64,000 nucleotides of DNA from Marmoricola sp. OAE513 (GCF_040546585.1 NZ_JBEPOC010000001.1:1116001-1180000); one strand, 5' to 3'. Counted from the stretch's first letter, positions 1 through 8,055 are shown. Made by a program: numbers and translations. Notes: generated by a model from the sequence alone, not told the origin.

Positions 1-716
1 AGCTCGGCGGCGGACCCGGCCACGGCCACGCACTCCTCCAGCAGCTCGCCGATGGTGGTGTGGCCCGGCTTGCTGACCGTGTTGAACGTGCCGGTGGTTC
101 CCGACTCGGCGCAGAGCAGCAGCCACGCGGCGAGGTCGCGGCCGTCGACGTACTGCAACGGGCGGTCGACGGGTCCGGGCGCCGGCACGCGGCCGCCGGC
201 CGCGATCCGGCCGAGCCACCACGGCAGCCTGCCGACGACCTCGTACGGACCGAGGACGAGACCGGCACGTGCGCTCAGCGACGGCCCGGCGAAGGACTGC
301 TCGACAGCGAGCTCGCCACCCCGCTTCGCCGCGGCGTAGTCGCCTGCGTCGGTGCTCGCCGGGTCCGCGTCGACCACCGGCGCCGACTCGTCCGCGCGAG
401 AAGGGATCGGCCAGCGGTGGACCGATCGGCTCGACACGTACGACAGGTGGCCCGTGCGGCCGTTCAGGAGCCGGGCGGAGTCACCGACGACCGCGGGCTC
501 CTCCGACCAGGTGTCGACGACCGCATCCCAGGTGTCCTCTCCGAGCGCCGCCGCCAGTGCTCCGGGAGTCCGACGGTCCGCCGTACGGGCGTCGACGCCC
601 CGAGCAGCGGGAGTGCTGCCCCGATTCACCGTCGTGACCTCGTCGCCGCGGGCAAGGCCCGCCTCCACGACCGCACGTCCGACGTGCCGGGTACCTCCGA
701 GGACCAGTAATCGCAT
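1..716 (-). CDS. NAD-dependent epimerase/dehydratase family protein, 3' end outside window
   Basis: Reading the minus strand from the ATG at 716 gives MRLLVLGGTRHVGRAVVEAG, a Rossmann start with the GGTxHVG variant of the GxxGxxG dinucleotide motif. About 238 residues follow without a stop up to the window edge. A YVSSRSVH segment and the later DGRDLAAWLL segment are typical of extended short-chain dehydrogenases that act as nucleoside-sugar epimerases or atypical reductases. I do not see a clear YxxxK and the C-terminus is missing, so the substrate cannot be given. The gene is separated by 60 nt from the MFS gene downstream of it in the list, which is on the same strand, and could be the last gene of that transcript. 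Confidence 0.75.
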   Translation of the reverse strand, partial: MRLLVLGGTRHVGRAVVEAGLARGDEVTTVNRGSTPAARGVDARTADRRTPGALAAALGEDTWDAVVDTWSEEPAVVGDSARLLNGRTGHLSYVSSRSVHRWPIPSRADESAPVVDADPASTDAGDYAAAKRGGELAVEQSFAGPSLSARAGLVLGPYEVVGRLPWWLGRIAAGGRVPAPGPVDRPLQYVDGRDLAAWLLLCAESGTTGTFNTVSKPGHTTIGELLEECVAVAGSAAE

Positions 717-776
717 GACGCCGACTCTGGTCGCCGGGGGCGTCCGGGGCAAGAGCGATCCGCCCTCGGCAGAACC

Positions 777-2012
777 TCAGCGCCGCTGGAGCGTCCGGAT
801 GTCGCGGGACACGCAGACCGCCAGCAGGCTCGAGCCCGCCATGACACCGCCCACCACCAGCAACCACTGGCTGTAACCGACGGCCGCGGCGATCGGGCCG
901 GTGAGCGCGAGTCCCAGGGGACGGGCGACGAACGACCCGACCGCGTCGAAGGAGAACACCCGGGAGAGCTTGTCCTCGGGGACGTTTTGCACGATCGAGA
1001 TCTCCCAATTCTGGTCGAACACCTCCAGACCGAACCCGTGCAGCGCAGCTCCGAGGAGGATCACCACGAGGTGGTCGGACACGGCGAGAGCGAACGGGAA
1101 GCACGCAGTCAGCGACAGGCAGAACGTGCCGACCAGCAGGCCGCGCCGGGGACGCCAGCGCAGGTTGATCAGGCTGCCGACCATGAACCCACCCATCAGG
1201 GCGCCGAGCGCCAGACCCCAGGCGGCCTCGCCGACGGCGTCCTTGACGACGATCGGGCCGAGCACCGACGCCGCACCCCCGTAGAACAGGTGGTAGAGCA
1301 GGGCCTGGCTGATCAGCAGCCAGAGCCAGGTGTGCCGGAACACCTCGGCGGCCCCGGCTCGCATCTCGGCGAGGATCGGCTCGCGGACGCCCGTCCCGGT
1401 CACCCGCGGTACGTCGATGAAGTGGAAGCAGGCGGCAGCGACCGCGAACGTCCCGGCGTCGACCGCGATCGCCCAGCCGGAGCCGACCGACGCCACCAGC
1501 ACGCCACCGAGCGCGTAGCCCAGCGTGTTGGCGCCGTTCTGGAGCACCCGGCGCAGGGCGATGGCGGAGGACAGCTCGTCGGGCGGGATCGTCTGCGGGG
1601 TGAGCGCCGAGGACGACGGTCCGCTCAGTGCGCCGAGCATCCCGTTGACCGCTCCGACGATGCCGAGCAGCGTGATCGAGGACCAGCCGCCGACCAGGCT
1701 CGCCGCGATCAGCGCCTGGGTGAGCGCGGCTCCGGCGGCGGAACCCTGCATCATCAGCTGGCGCGGCAGCCGGTCCCCGAGGACGCCGCCGAACAGCGTC
1801 GTGACGACCTCGGCGAGCGCGAAGGACGCCACCACCAGGCCGAGCTGGGTCGCCGAGCCGCCGAGGTCGAGGACGGCGAACGCGAGTGCGACCGGGGTGA
1901 TCGAGTTGCCCAGCGCACTGACGCCCGCGCCGAGGGCCAGCAGCCGGAAGTTGCGGTGCCGGAGCACCGCCAGCGCTCGGGAGCGCTGCGGGGTGGGGCT
2001 GGTCCCGTTCAT
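777..2012 (-). CDS. MFS transporter (enterobactin exporter EntS-like drug/siderophore exporter fold)
   Basis: The 411-residue protein begins MNGTSPTPQRSRALAVLRHR. I chose the ATG at 2012 because the upstream 35 codons are Arg/Gly-rich non-membrane sequence overlapping the ABC-F gene, and because this start gives a 4-bp ATGA overlap with the ABC-F stop. After the start comes RNFRLLALGAGVSALGNSI, the usual first helix of MFS proteins of the MFS_3/EntS type, then about twelve hydrophobic segments with a charged central loop. The role is probably proton-driven export of a small molecule across the inner membrane. Its overlap with an ABC-F gene suggests the two serve the same antibiotic-related task, but the substrate is unknown. 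Confidence 0.85.
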   Translation of the reverse strand: MNGTSPTPQRSRALAVLRHRNFRLLALGAGVSALGNSITPVALAFAVLDLGGSATQLGLVVASFALAEVVTTLFGGVLGDRLPRQLMMQGSAAGAALTQALIAASLVGGWSSITLLGIVGAVNGMLGALSGPSSSALTPQTIPPDELSSAIALRRVLQNGANTLGYALGGVLVASVGSGWAIAVDAGTFAVAAACFHFIDVPRVTGTGVREPILAEMRAGAAEVFRHTWLWLLISQALLYHLFYGGAASVLGPIVVKDAVGEAAWGLALGALMGGFMVGSLINLRWRPRRGLLVGTFCLSLTACFPFALAVSDHLVVILLGAALHGFGLEVFDQNWEISIVQNVPEDKLSRVFSFDAVGSFVARPLGLALTGPIAAAVGYSQWLLVVGGVMAGSSLLAVCVSRDIRTLQRR

Positions 2013-3706
2013 CGATCCCGCTCGACGCGACCCTCGTCCCACACCGGGTCGTCGGACTCGTAGACCGAGCCGTCCGACCCGAACACCAGGAACCGGTCGA
2101 AGCCGCGGGCGAACCACCGGTCGTGGGTGACAGCGAGGACGGTGCCCTCGAACGCCCCCAGGCCCTCCTCGAGCGCCTCGGCGGACTCCACGTCCAGGTT
2201 GTCGGTGGGTTCGTCGAGCAGCAGCAGCGTGGCCCCGGACAGCTCGAGGAGCAGGATCTGGAACCGTGCCTGCTGGCCACCGGAGAGCGACTCGAAGTTC
2301 TGCTCGGACGCGTGCGCGAGCTCGTAGCGGTCCAGGACCCGGGCGGCTTGCTCCTGGCCCATCCCCTGCCGGTGCGCGTCACCGCGGTGCAGGATCTCCA
2401 GCAGGGTTCGTCCGATGAGCTCGGGGTGGTCGTGCGTCTGCACGAACCAGCCGGGGCGCACCCGGGCGCCGAGCTTGGCGCGGCCCGCGTGCCGCACGGG
2501 CACGATCTCCGCCTCGCCGACCGGGCGGTGCTCGACGTCGGGGTCCGAACCTCCCGCCGCGAGCAGCCGCAGGAAGTGGGACTTGCCGGAGCCGTTGGAC
2601 CCCAGGACGGCGACGCGCTCGCCGTACCAGACCTCGAGGTCGAACGGCTTCATGAGCCCCGTCAGCTCGAGGCCCTCACACACCACGGCGCGCTTGCCCG
2701 TGCGACCACCGACCAGGCGCATCGTGACCTTCTGCTCGCGCGGGATCGCCTGCGGTGGGCCGGCCTCCTCGAACTTGCGGAGCCGGGTCTGCGCCGCGCG
2801 GTACTGCGAGGACATGCCGTCGTTGTACTCGGCCTTGATCTTGAGGCGCAGCACTAGAGCCTTGACCTTGGCGTGCTCCTCGTCCCAGCGCCGCTGAAGC
2901 TCCTCGAACCGCTCGAACCGGGTCTTGCGGGCCTCGTAGTAGCTGGTGAACCCGCCGGGGTGGGTCCACGTGCTGTTGCCGACCCCGTGACCGCCTCGGG
3001 CCAGCTCGACGGTGATGATGCGGGTGGCCGTGTTGGCGAGCAGCTCCCGGTCGTGGCTGATGAACAGGATGGTCTTGGGTGAGGAGCTGATCCGCTCCTC
3101 CAACCAGATCTTGCCGGGGACGTCGAGGTAGTTGTCCGGCTCGTCGAGCATCAGCACCTCGTCGGGCCCGGCCAGCAGGTACTCGAGCACGAGCCGCTTC
3201 TGCTCACCACCGCTGAGCGTCGAGAGCGCCCGGTACTTCGCCTTGTCGTAGCCGATCCCGAGCCCGGCGGTGCAGCAGGTGTCCCAGACGACCTCGATGT
3301 CGTACCCGCCGGCATCGGCGAACTCCGCGAGTGCCGTGGCGTACTTCATCTGGGTGGCCTCGTCGTCGGTCTCCATGAGGAGCATCTCGAGCCGGTCGAC
3401 CTCCGCCGACGCGGCCCGCACCCGTGCCGGCGAGACCGAGAGCAGCAGGTCGGCCACCGTCGGGTCGGGGCCGAGACCGGCACCTACGGCTTGGCGCATC
3501 ACGCCGAGTCCCCCTGTGCGGGTGACCGCGCCGGCGTGCGGCGTGAGCTCGCCGGTGATGATGCGCAGCAGCGTGGTCTTGCCGGCACCGTTGGCTCCCA
3601 CCAGAGCGGCCTTGGCGCCCTCACCGACCCGGAAGGCGACGTCGTCCAGCAGGACGCGGCCGTCCGGCAGCTCGTACCGGACTCCGGCGACGTCGACATG
3701 ACCCAC
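2009..3706 (-). CDS. ABC-F family ATPase (ribosome-associated, duplicated ATP-binding cassette)
   Basis: The 565-residue soluble protein carries two ABC modules and no membrane segment, the hallmark of ABC-F proteins. Module one has Walker A GANGAGKT (residues 37-44), signature LSGGEQKRL and Walker B VLMLDEPDNYLD. Module two has Walker A GSNGSGKS, signature LSGGQQARF and Walker B LLLLDEPTDNLD. Between them lies a long charged helical linker that in ABC-F proteins reaches into the ribosomal E site. Such proteins either assist translation or protect the ribosome from antibiotics bound at the peptidyl transferase centre. Pairing with an MFS exporter favours a resistance or self-protection role, but the linker alone does not settle it. 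The first Walker B reads DEPDNYLD rather than the common DEPTNHLD. Confidence 0.9.
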   Translation of the reverse strand: MGHVDVAGVRYELPDGRVLLDDVAFRVGEGAKAALVGANGAGKTTLLRIITGELTPHAGAVTRTGGLGVMRQAVGAGLGPDPTVADLLLSVSPARVRAASAEVDRLEMLLMETDDEATQMKYATALAEFADAGGYDIEVVWDTCCTAGLGIGYDKAKYRALSTLSGGEQKRLVLEYLLAGPDEVLMLDEPDNYLDVPGKIWLEERISSSPKTILFISHDRELLANTATRIITVELARGGHGVGNSTWTHPGGFTSYYEARKTRFERFEELQRRWDEEHAKVKALVLRLKIKAEYNDGMSSQYRAAQTRLRKFEEAGPPQAIPREQKVTMRLVGGRTGKRAVVCEGLELTGLMKPFDLEVWYGERVAVLGSNGSGKSHFLRLLAAGGSDPDVEHRPVGEAEIVPVRHAGRAKLGARVRPGWFVQTHDHPELIGRTLLEILHRGDAHRQGMGQEQAARVLDRYELAHASEQNFESLSGGQQARFQILLLELSGATLLLLDEPTDNLDVESAEALEEGLGAFEGTVLAVTHDRWFARGFDRFLVFGSDGSVYESDDPVWDEGRVERDR

Positions 3707-3726
3707 GAGGAAGGATTGTGCCCGGA

Positions 3727-4056
3727 TCAGGCGTGCGCGGCCACCAGGTTCAGTCCCAACACCCCGAGCACGATCATCGCCAGCGAAGCTGCTTTGAACC
3801 AGCTCATCGACTCCCCGAGGAAGGCGAACCCGATCACGGCCACCGCCGCGGTGCCGACACCGGCCCAGACGGCGTACGCGATGCTCACCGGGATCGAGCG
3901 AACCACGAGCGCGAGCAGCCAGATCGAGACGCCGTAACCGGCGACGACGACGAGGCTCCAGAAGGGGTGGGTGAAGCCGGCCGCCTTCGGGAGGAGTGCC
4001 GTCGCACCGACCTCGACCCCGATCGCCACCGACAACATCACTACCGCGCCCAGCAT
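3727..4056 (-). CDS. Small multidrug resistance (SMR) family transporter
   Basis: The protein is 109 residues with four hydrophobic helices, the size and topology of SMR exporters such as EmrE, QacC or SugE-like guanidinium exporters. The first helix has AIGVEVGATALLPKAAGF, where Glu15 matches the essential membrane-embedded Glu14 of EmrE. The protein should work as an antiparallel dimer exchanging protons for a cationic compound. A GTG at 4065 is an alternative start. I prefer the ATG at 4056, which gives the normal N-terminal length. The gene is divergent from a TetR regulator, with two identical palindromes between them, so it is probably the regulated target. A 20-nt gap separates it from the ABC-F start. 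Confidence 0.88.
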   Translation of the reverse strand: MLGAVVMLSVAIGVEVGATALLPKAAGFTHPFWSLVVVAGYGVSIWLLALVVRSIPVSIAYAVWAGVGTAAVAVIGFAFLGESMSWFKAASLAMIVLGVLGLNLVAAHA

Positions 4057-4101
4057 GGGAACCACTGCCCTTCGTCGTGCAGGCTCGACGACCGAGCCCG
4101 A

Positions 4102-4140
4102 TGTAGCACTCGCTACAGATCTAATGTAGCACTCGCTACA
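4102..4140. promoter_or_regulatory. Two tandem identical 16-bp palindromes, probable TetR operators
   Basis: TGTAGCACTCGCTACA occurs at 4102-4117 and again at 4125-4140. Each copy is a perfect inverted repeat, TGTAGC-ACTC-GCTACA, and the two centres are 23 bp apart (about two helical turns). They lie between the divergent SMR and TetR genes, and the second copy ends 10 bp before the -10-like TAATCT of the regulator gene. This is the classical layout of an autoregulated TetR/efflux pair. The assignment to this regulator is inferred from position. Confidence 0.85.
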
Positions 4141-4150
4141 GTCAGCACGC

Positions 4151-4156
4151 TAATCT
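4151..4156 (+). promoter_or_regulatory. -10 element TAATCT of the TetR gene, probable leaderless transcript
   Basis: TAATCT ends seven bases before the ATG at 4164 and no Shine-Dalgarno sequence lies in between. This is the usual arrangement for a leaderless actinobacterial mRNA. No convincing -35 hexamer is visible. The expected position falls in the downstream palindrome, so a bound repressor would block polymerase. Confidence 0.6.
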
Positions 4157-4163
4157 TTACCGC

Positions 4164-4727
4164 ATGGCCGACCACCACCGCGAGGAGCTCCTCGAGCAGG
4201 CCACCGACTACGTGCTGGAGCACGGTCTGATCGGGCTCTCCTTGCGCCCGCTGGCCGCGGCGATCGGGACCAGCGACCGGATGCTCATCTACCACTTCAC
4301 CAACCGGGACGCGCTGATCTCCGCGGTGGTCGCGCGCTCCAACGAGCGGGCGATGGCGGCGGTCGCCGCGCTCCCAGGTGCGCCGAGCATCCGTTCCGGG
4401 GTGAACCGGCTCTGGGCTGCCTACCGCACCGAGCCGTTGTCGAGCTGCATGGACGTCTACTGCCAGGCAGCCGCGACCGGGCTGATCGGACGCGAGCCGT
4501 ACCTCAGCGACGCCCGCGCCACGGCCGAGCTCTGGGTCGCCGCCCTGCGGGAGTACCTGGTCCGCTGCGGGGCGCCGCCGCGCCGGGTCGCCCGGATCGT
4601 GACCCTGGTCGACTCCGCGCTGTACGGCTTCCACCTGGACCTGGTCACCGATGACCCCGACGAGCTCGCGCGTGGAGTCGACGACCTCGCGCGTGCAGCC
4701 GAGACGATCGGGACTAGCCGGGCGTGA
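4164..4727 (+). CDS. TetR/AcrR family transcriptional regulator
   Basis: The 187-residue protein has an N-terminal TetR helix-turn-helix: the stretch GLIGLSLRPLAAAIGTSDRM continues into IYHFTNRDALISAV (residues about 20-60), matching the T-x-x-x-I-A-x-x-x-G-x-S-x-x-x-x-Y-x-H-F pattern. The rest is an all-helical ligand-binding domain that cannot be assigned to a ligand. It is divergent from the SMR exporter with two palindromes between, so it probably represses both. Its last 14 bp overlap the end of the convergent beta-propeller gene. Confidence 0.9.
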   Translation: MADHHREELLEQATDYVLEHGLIGLSLRPLAAAIGTSDRMLIYHFTNRDALISAVVARSNERAMAAVAALPGAPSIRSGVNRLWAAYRTEPLSSCMDVYCQAAATGLIGREPYLSDARATAELWVAALREYLVRCGAPPRRVARIVTLVDSALYGFHLDLVTDDPDELARGVDDLARAAETIGTSRA

Positions 4728-5637
4728 TCCGGGTGACGGTCCCGGTGAAGCTGGTCGCGTAGAGCGACGCCGGGTCCCACCCCGGTCCTGCCCCGAAGCG
4801 AACCGAGGACACGAAAGCGATGCCTTGCGCGACCGTGCACTGCGCGCCGGTGTCCGGGTTCACCCGGATCACCTTGCCGGCGACGTTGAGCGCGACGTAC
4901 AGGTTGCCGTCGGCCCCGAGGGTCAGGTCGTCGGCGGAGTTGAGGGGGCCGAAGCCGGGGATCTCGATCGTCCGCGGCGTGGCCGTCGGGTCGTTCAGGT
5001 CGATCACGCTGATCAGCGTCTTCGCGTCGAAGGTCGAGTCGACGTACAGGACGTTGCGCACGGGGTCGACGGCCATGCCGTTCGTCGACGTCGCGGCCGG
5101 GGCGAACGGAGTCGCGCCGCCGGTCGACGGGGTGACCCGCGTCATCGACCCCTTGCCCAGGTCCCGGCTGACCACGAGGTCTCCGCCGGGCAGGCGGGTC
5201 ATGCCGTTGGGCATGACCAGACCGGTCGCCACCGTGCTCACCACGCCGGTGTCGAGGTCGACCTTGTTGATCCTGCCGTCCTTGATGTCGAACAGTCCGG
5301 ACAGGACACCGTTACCGCTGGTGAAGTAGAGCGTGCGACCGTCGACGACCAAGCCGCCCGGCGAGGTCACGTTCGGGACTGCCGTGCCCTTGACGCCCGT
5401 CGGCGTGAGGGTCCGGACGCCGCCGGGCGTCCCCAACGCGCCGGTCTCCGACAGCAGCATCCTGCCGGCGCCGTCGAACGCGAGGTTCTCCAGCGTGCTG
5501 TAACCGCCGGCCACCTTGGACTTGGTCCACAGCGGACAGCCGGCGGCGAACGCCGAGGACTCGGTGCCGGAGACGGCGAGGCAGGACGCGACCAGTGCGG
5601 TGGCAGCACCGATCACCCACCGGGAGGGAGAGGGCAT
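4714..5637 (-). CDS. Secreted beta-propeller protein (SMP-30/gluconolactonase-like, ScyD/ScyE-type repeats)
   Basis: The 307-residue protein starts with a signal peptide (MPSPSRWVIGAATALVASCL, cleavage probably after AFA near residue 31). The mature part is made of repeated blades with LAFDGAGRMLLSE, LVVDGRTLYFTS, MTRLPGGDLVVS and LTLGADGNLYVALN motifs, the pattern of six-bladed propellers related to SMP-30 and the ScyD/ScyE family. No complete set of SMP-30 metal ligands is evident, so enzymatic activity is uncertain. A TAGGAT box (complement of 5644-5649) lies six bases before the ATG, so the mRNA is probably leaderless. Confidence 0.75.
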   Translation of the reverse strand: MPSPSRWVIGAATALVASCLAVSGTESSAFAAGCPLWTKSKVAGGYSTLENLAFDGAGRMLLSETGALGTPGGVRTLTPTGVKGTAVPNVTSPGGLVVDGRTLYFTSGNGVLSGLFDIKDGRINKVDLDTGVVSTVATGLVMPNGMTRLPGGDLVVSRDLGKGSMTRVTPSTGGATPFAPAATSTNGMAVDPVRNVLYVDSTFDAKTLISVIDLNDPTATPRTIEIPGFGPLNSADDLTLGADGNLYVALNVAGKVIRVNPDTGAQCTVAQGIAFVSSVRFGAGPGWDPASLYATSFTGTVTRITPG

Positions 5638-5717
5638 GCGCAGATCCTAGGCGAACCGACGGCTGGCTCTCGGGCGGTTCAAAGGTGCTCCACAGGAAGC
5701 GGGAGCACGGTCGTCCC

Positions 5718-5978
5718 ATGACCACCAGGGAGCACCAGAAGCGTCTGATCAGCAAGCTGCGGCGGAGTCTCGTCGCATCGTCGGTGGTGGGCTCGCTCGG
5801 CATCGCCGGGTACCTCGGTTTCACCACGCAGGCCGCGAGCCCCACCGACGGGACCTCCACAGACACCACGTCAACGGACACGACCACGGGCTCCGCCTCG
5901 TACGCCGACCAGACCGGCGGCTCCCCCGACCTCTCCCCCGGTTCCGGCGACTCGCACGCGACGGCGAGCGGGTCATGA
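5718..5978 (+). CDS. Small Thr/Ser-rich membrane-anchored protein, first gene of an ApbE cluster
   Basis: The 86-residue protein has a basic N-terminus (residues 1-16), one hydrophobic helix (about 17-38) and a low-complexity tail rich in Thr, Ser, Asp and Gly (residues 41-86). It should sit in the membrane with its tail outside. The ATG at 5718 follows a purine-rich stretch, GGAAGCGGGAG. Its stop overlaps the ApbE start by 4 bp (ATGA), so the two are translationally coupled. The tail holds TTGSAS (56-61) and GDSHATAS (77-84), which loosely resemble the S/T-G-A-T sites where ApbE attaches FMN. A normal FMN-binding domain is absent. I do not recognise a named family. Confidence 0.7.
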   Translation: MTTREHQKRLISKLRRSLVASSVVGSLGIAGYLGFTTQAASPTDGTSTDTTSTDTTTGSASYADQTGGSPDLSPGSGDSHATASGS

Positions 5979-6886
5979 CCGCGGCACTCGAGTGGAGTGT
6001 GTGGAGCACGACTGCTCGCGTCGTCGTCACGGAACCGGCGGTGCTCGAGGAGGCTCACGAGCTCTGCGTCGGGATCCTCACCGTGATCGGTGCCGTCGCG
6101 AGCCGGTTCGACCCGGGTAGCGAGATCAGCGTCCTCCCGGACGACGGTCTGCCTCACCCGGTCTCGCCGCTGCTCGCCGACCTGGTCGCGGAGGCGCTCA
6201 GCGCCGCCGAGATCACCAACGGGGCCGTCGACCCGACCGTGGGCTCGACGTTGATCGACCTCGGCTACGACCGCGACATCACCCTTCTCGAGTCCGGGCC
6301 GGAGTCAGGCGGCAGCGCGGTCGCGCAGATCCGACAGGTCCGCGGCTGGCGCTGCGTCCGCCTGTCCCGCGACACCCTCACGGTGCCGGTGGGCGTCGTC
6401 CTGGACCTGGGCGCCACCGCGAAGGCGAGCGCCGCCGACCGGTGCGCGCGCGCCGTCGCTGCACGCTTCCGGTGCGGCGTGCTGGTGGCCCTCGGGGGCG
6501 ACATCGCCACAGCGGGAGCGGGACCGGACGGCGGCTGGCAGGTCCGCGTCCAGGACCTCGCCTCGGACCGCCCGGACCAGGTCACGCTGCCCTCCGGCTG
6601 GGCGATCTGCACCTCGAGCACCCAGCGGCGGACGTGGGACCGTGACGGCTGCCAGCACCACCACGTGATCGATCCGCGCACGTCCCGCCCGGTAGCCGAC
6701 ACCTGGGCGTCGGTCTCGGTCGTCGCCCGGACCTGCCTGGCAGCGAACACGGCGTCCACGGCTGCCCTGGTGCACGGCCGCTCCGACCTCAGCTGGTTGG
6801 CACGGCTGGGGCTGCCGAGCCGGGCGCTGGCGAGGAACGGCAGCGTGTACCGGTTCGGCGGATGGCCGCGTGAGGACGCCGCATGA
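5975..6886 (+). CDS. apbE: FAD:protein FMN transferase (ApbE family)
   Basis: This 303-residue protein transfers FMN from FAD to a Ser/Thr of a target protein through a phosphoester bond. Family motifs are present in order: SRFDPGSEIS, NGAVDPTVG, VVLDLGATAKASAADR, LVALGGDIATAG and HHHVIDPRTSRPV. They form the FAD and Mg2+ site. No signal peptide or lipobox is seen, so the enzyme appears cytoplasmic, unlike lipoprotein ApbE of Gram-negative bacteria. It overlaps the genes on both sides by 4 bp, so the three genes are one operon. The expected FMN-binding-domain target is not in the window. The 86-residue protein before it and the heme-type membrane protein after it are the local partners. Confidence 0.9.
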   Translation: MTAALEWSVWSTTARVVVTEPAVLEEAHELCVGILTVIGAVASRFDPGSEISVLPDDGLPHPVSPLLADLVAEALSAAEITNGAVDPTVGSTLIDLGYDRDITLLESGPESGGSAVAQIRQVRGWRCVRLSRDTLTVPVGVVLDLGATAKASAADRCARAVAARFRCGVLVALGGDIATAGAGPDGGWQVRVQDLASDRPDQVTLPSGWAICTSSTQRRTWDRDGCQHHHVIDPRTSRPVADTWASVSVVARTCLAANTASTAALVHGRSDLSWLARLGLPSRALARNGSVYRFGGWPREDAA

Positions 6887-7527
6887 ACGCCGAAGAACTC
6901 GAGACCGCCCTGTGGGTGCTGGGTCGCGGCACCGGCATCGTGGCGCTGGTCCTGCTCACCGTCAGCGTGGTCCTCGGCATCACCGTGAGGTCGCGCAAGG
7001 TTCTCGGACCCGTTCCCCGGTTCGGGGTGACCGACCTCCACCGGACCGCCGGGCTCACCGCCAGCGGTCTGGTCACCACGCACGTGCTCACCCTGCTCCT
7101 CGACCCGCAGGCGGGACTGCGGCTGCTCGACCTGGTGGTCCCCTTCGTCGGCGGTTACCGGCCGTTCTGGCTCGGCCTGGGCACGCTGGCCCTCGAGCTC
7201 GTCCTGCTGGTGGCGGTCACCGGACTGCTCCGGAAACGGATCGGCGAACGAGCCTTCCGTGCCGCGCACCTGACGTCGTACGCGCTCTGGCCGATCGCGC
7301 TCGGGCACAGTCTCGGGACCGGGACGGACGCCGGGACCCTCTGGATGGACGGCCTCGCGGTCTGCTGCGCCGTCGCGGTGCTCGCGGCCGGCTGGTGGCG
7401 GATCGGACCGGACTTCGGAAAGCCCTCCCGGGCCTCAGCCCCGGCGCGACTCCAGCACCCGGAAGCCCTTGGCGCTGCCGACCTTGACGGTCGGGTACCC
7501 CTGGTCGGTGAGCCACGTCGCCAGTGA
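6883..7527 (+). CDS. Ferric-reductase-like bis-heme transmembrane protein
   Basis: The 214-residue protein has about five or six membrane helices and two histidine pairs, His53/His67 (DLHRTAGL and TTHVLTLL) and His129/His142 (RAAHLTSY and LGHSLG). The 13-14 residue spacing is that expected for two stacked b hemes in the ferric reductase-like domain. It should move electrons across the membrane, here perhaps to or from a covalent flavin made by ApbE. It overlaps the ApbE gene by 4 bp. Its last 93 bp are antisense to the convergent methyltransferase gene, and that C-terminal tail (after about residue 184) looks non-conserved. Confidence 0.8.
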   Translation: MNAEELETALWVLGRGTGIVALVLLTVSVVLGITVRSRKVLGPVPRFGVTDLHRTAGLTASGLVTTHVLTLLLDPQAGLRLLDLVVPFVGGYRPFWLGLGTLALELVLLVAVTGLLRKRIGERAFRAAHLTSYALWPIALGHSLGTGTDAGTLWMDGLAVCCAVAVLAAGWWRIGPDFGKPSRASAPARLQHPEALGAADLDGRVPLVGEPRRQ

Positions 7528-8040
7528 GTCCGCGCCCAGGTTCTTGCCGACGACCAGACGAGCGCGACCGCCCGGCGCGAGCCGCGGCAGCCAGGTCAGC
7601 AGCAGCTCGTGCAGGGCTTCCTTGCCGATCCGGATCGGCGGGTTGGACCAGATCTCGTCGTACGTCGCCGACGGGTCGACCTGCTCGGGAAGGGCCGCGG
7701 TGAACCGGTCGGCGACGCCGAGCTCGGCGGCGTTCTCGTTGGCGAGCAGGACAGCGCGCTCGTTCACGTCGACGGCGGTCACCGTGCAGCCGGGAACAGC
7801 GATCGCCACGGCCAGGCCGATCACGCCGTAGCCGCAGCCGAGGTCCAGCACGGTCCGTGCGTCCTCCGGCGGAGCCGAGTCCTGCAGCAGCACACCGGTA
7901 CCGATGTCCAAGCGGCCCTGGGCGAAGACGCCCGAGCCCGTGGTCAGCTCGAGCCAGTGGCCCCAGATGTTGGTCCGCACCGGAACCCGCTTGAACGGGG
8001 TCCGGGGGTCGGCGGTGAAGTAGTGCTCGTCCTCTGCCAC
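7435..8040 (-). CDS. Class I SAM-dependent methyltransferase, RsmC/RlmG-like small domain
   Basis: The 201-residue protein is a single methyltransferase-small domain. Motif I is VLDLGCGYGVIGL, and the acidic residue after strand two is in VTAVDVNERAV. The catalytic motif WSNPPIRIGKEA contains the NPP signature of enzymes that methylate exocyclic amino groups of guanine or adenine. The opening EHYFTADP is also typical of the family. It probably methylates rRNA, but the duplicated N-terminal half of E. coli RsmC is absent, as is common in Gram-positive homologues. The 3' end overlaps the convergent ferric-reductase-like gene by 93 bp. Confidence 0.85.
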   Translation of the reverse strand: MAEDEHYFTADPRTPFKRVPVRTNIWGHWLELTTGSGVFAQGRLDIGTGVLLQDSAPPEDARTVLDLGCGYGVIGLAVAIAVPGCTVTAVDVNERAVLLANENAAELGVADRFTAALPEQVDPSATYDEIWSNPPIRIGKEALHELLLTWLPRLAPGGRARLVVGKNLGADSLATWLTDQGYPTVKVGSAKGFRVLESRRG

Positions 8041-8055
8041 GGGTCGAGGCTACTA

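Noticed and set aside
481-2382. 633-codon minus-strand frame covering the MFS gene and part of the ABC-F gene
   Set aside because: It is out of frame with both real genes, which have complete motifs in the other frames. The translation is Arg/Pro-rich.
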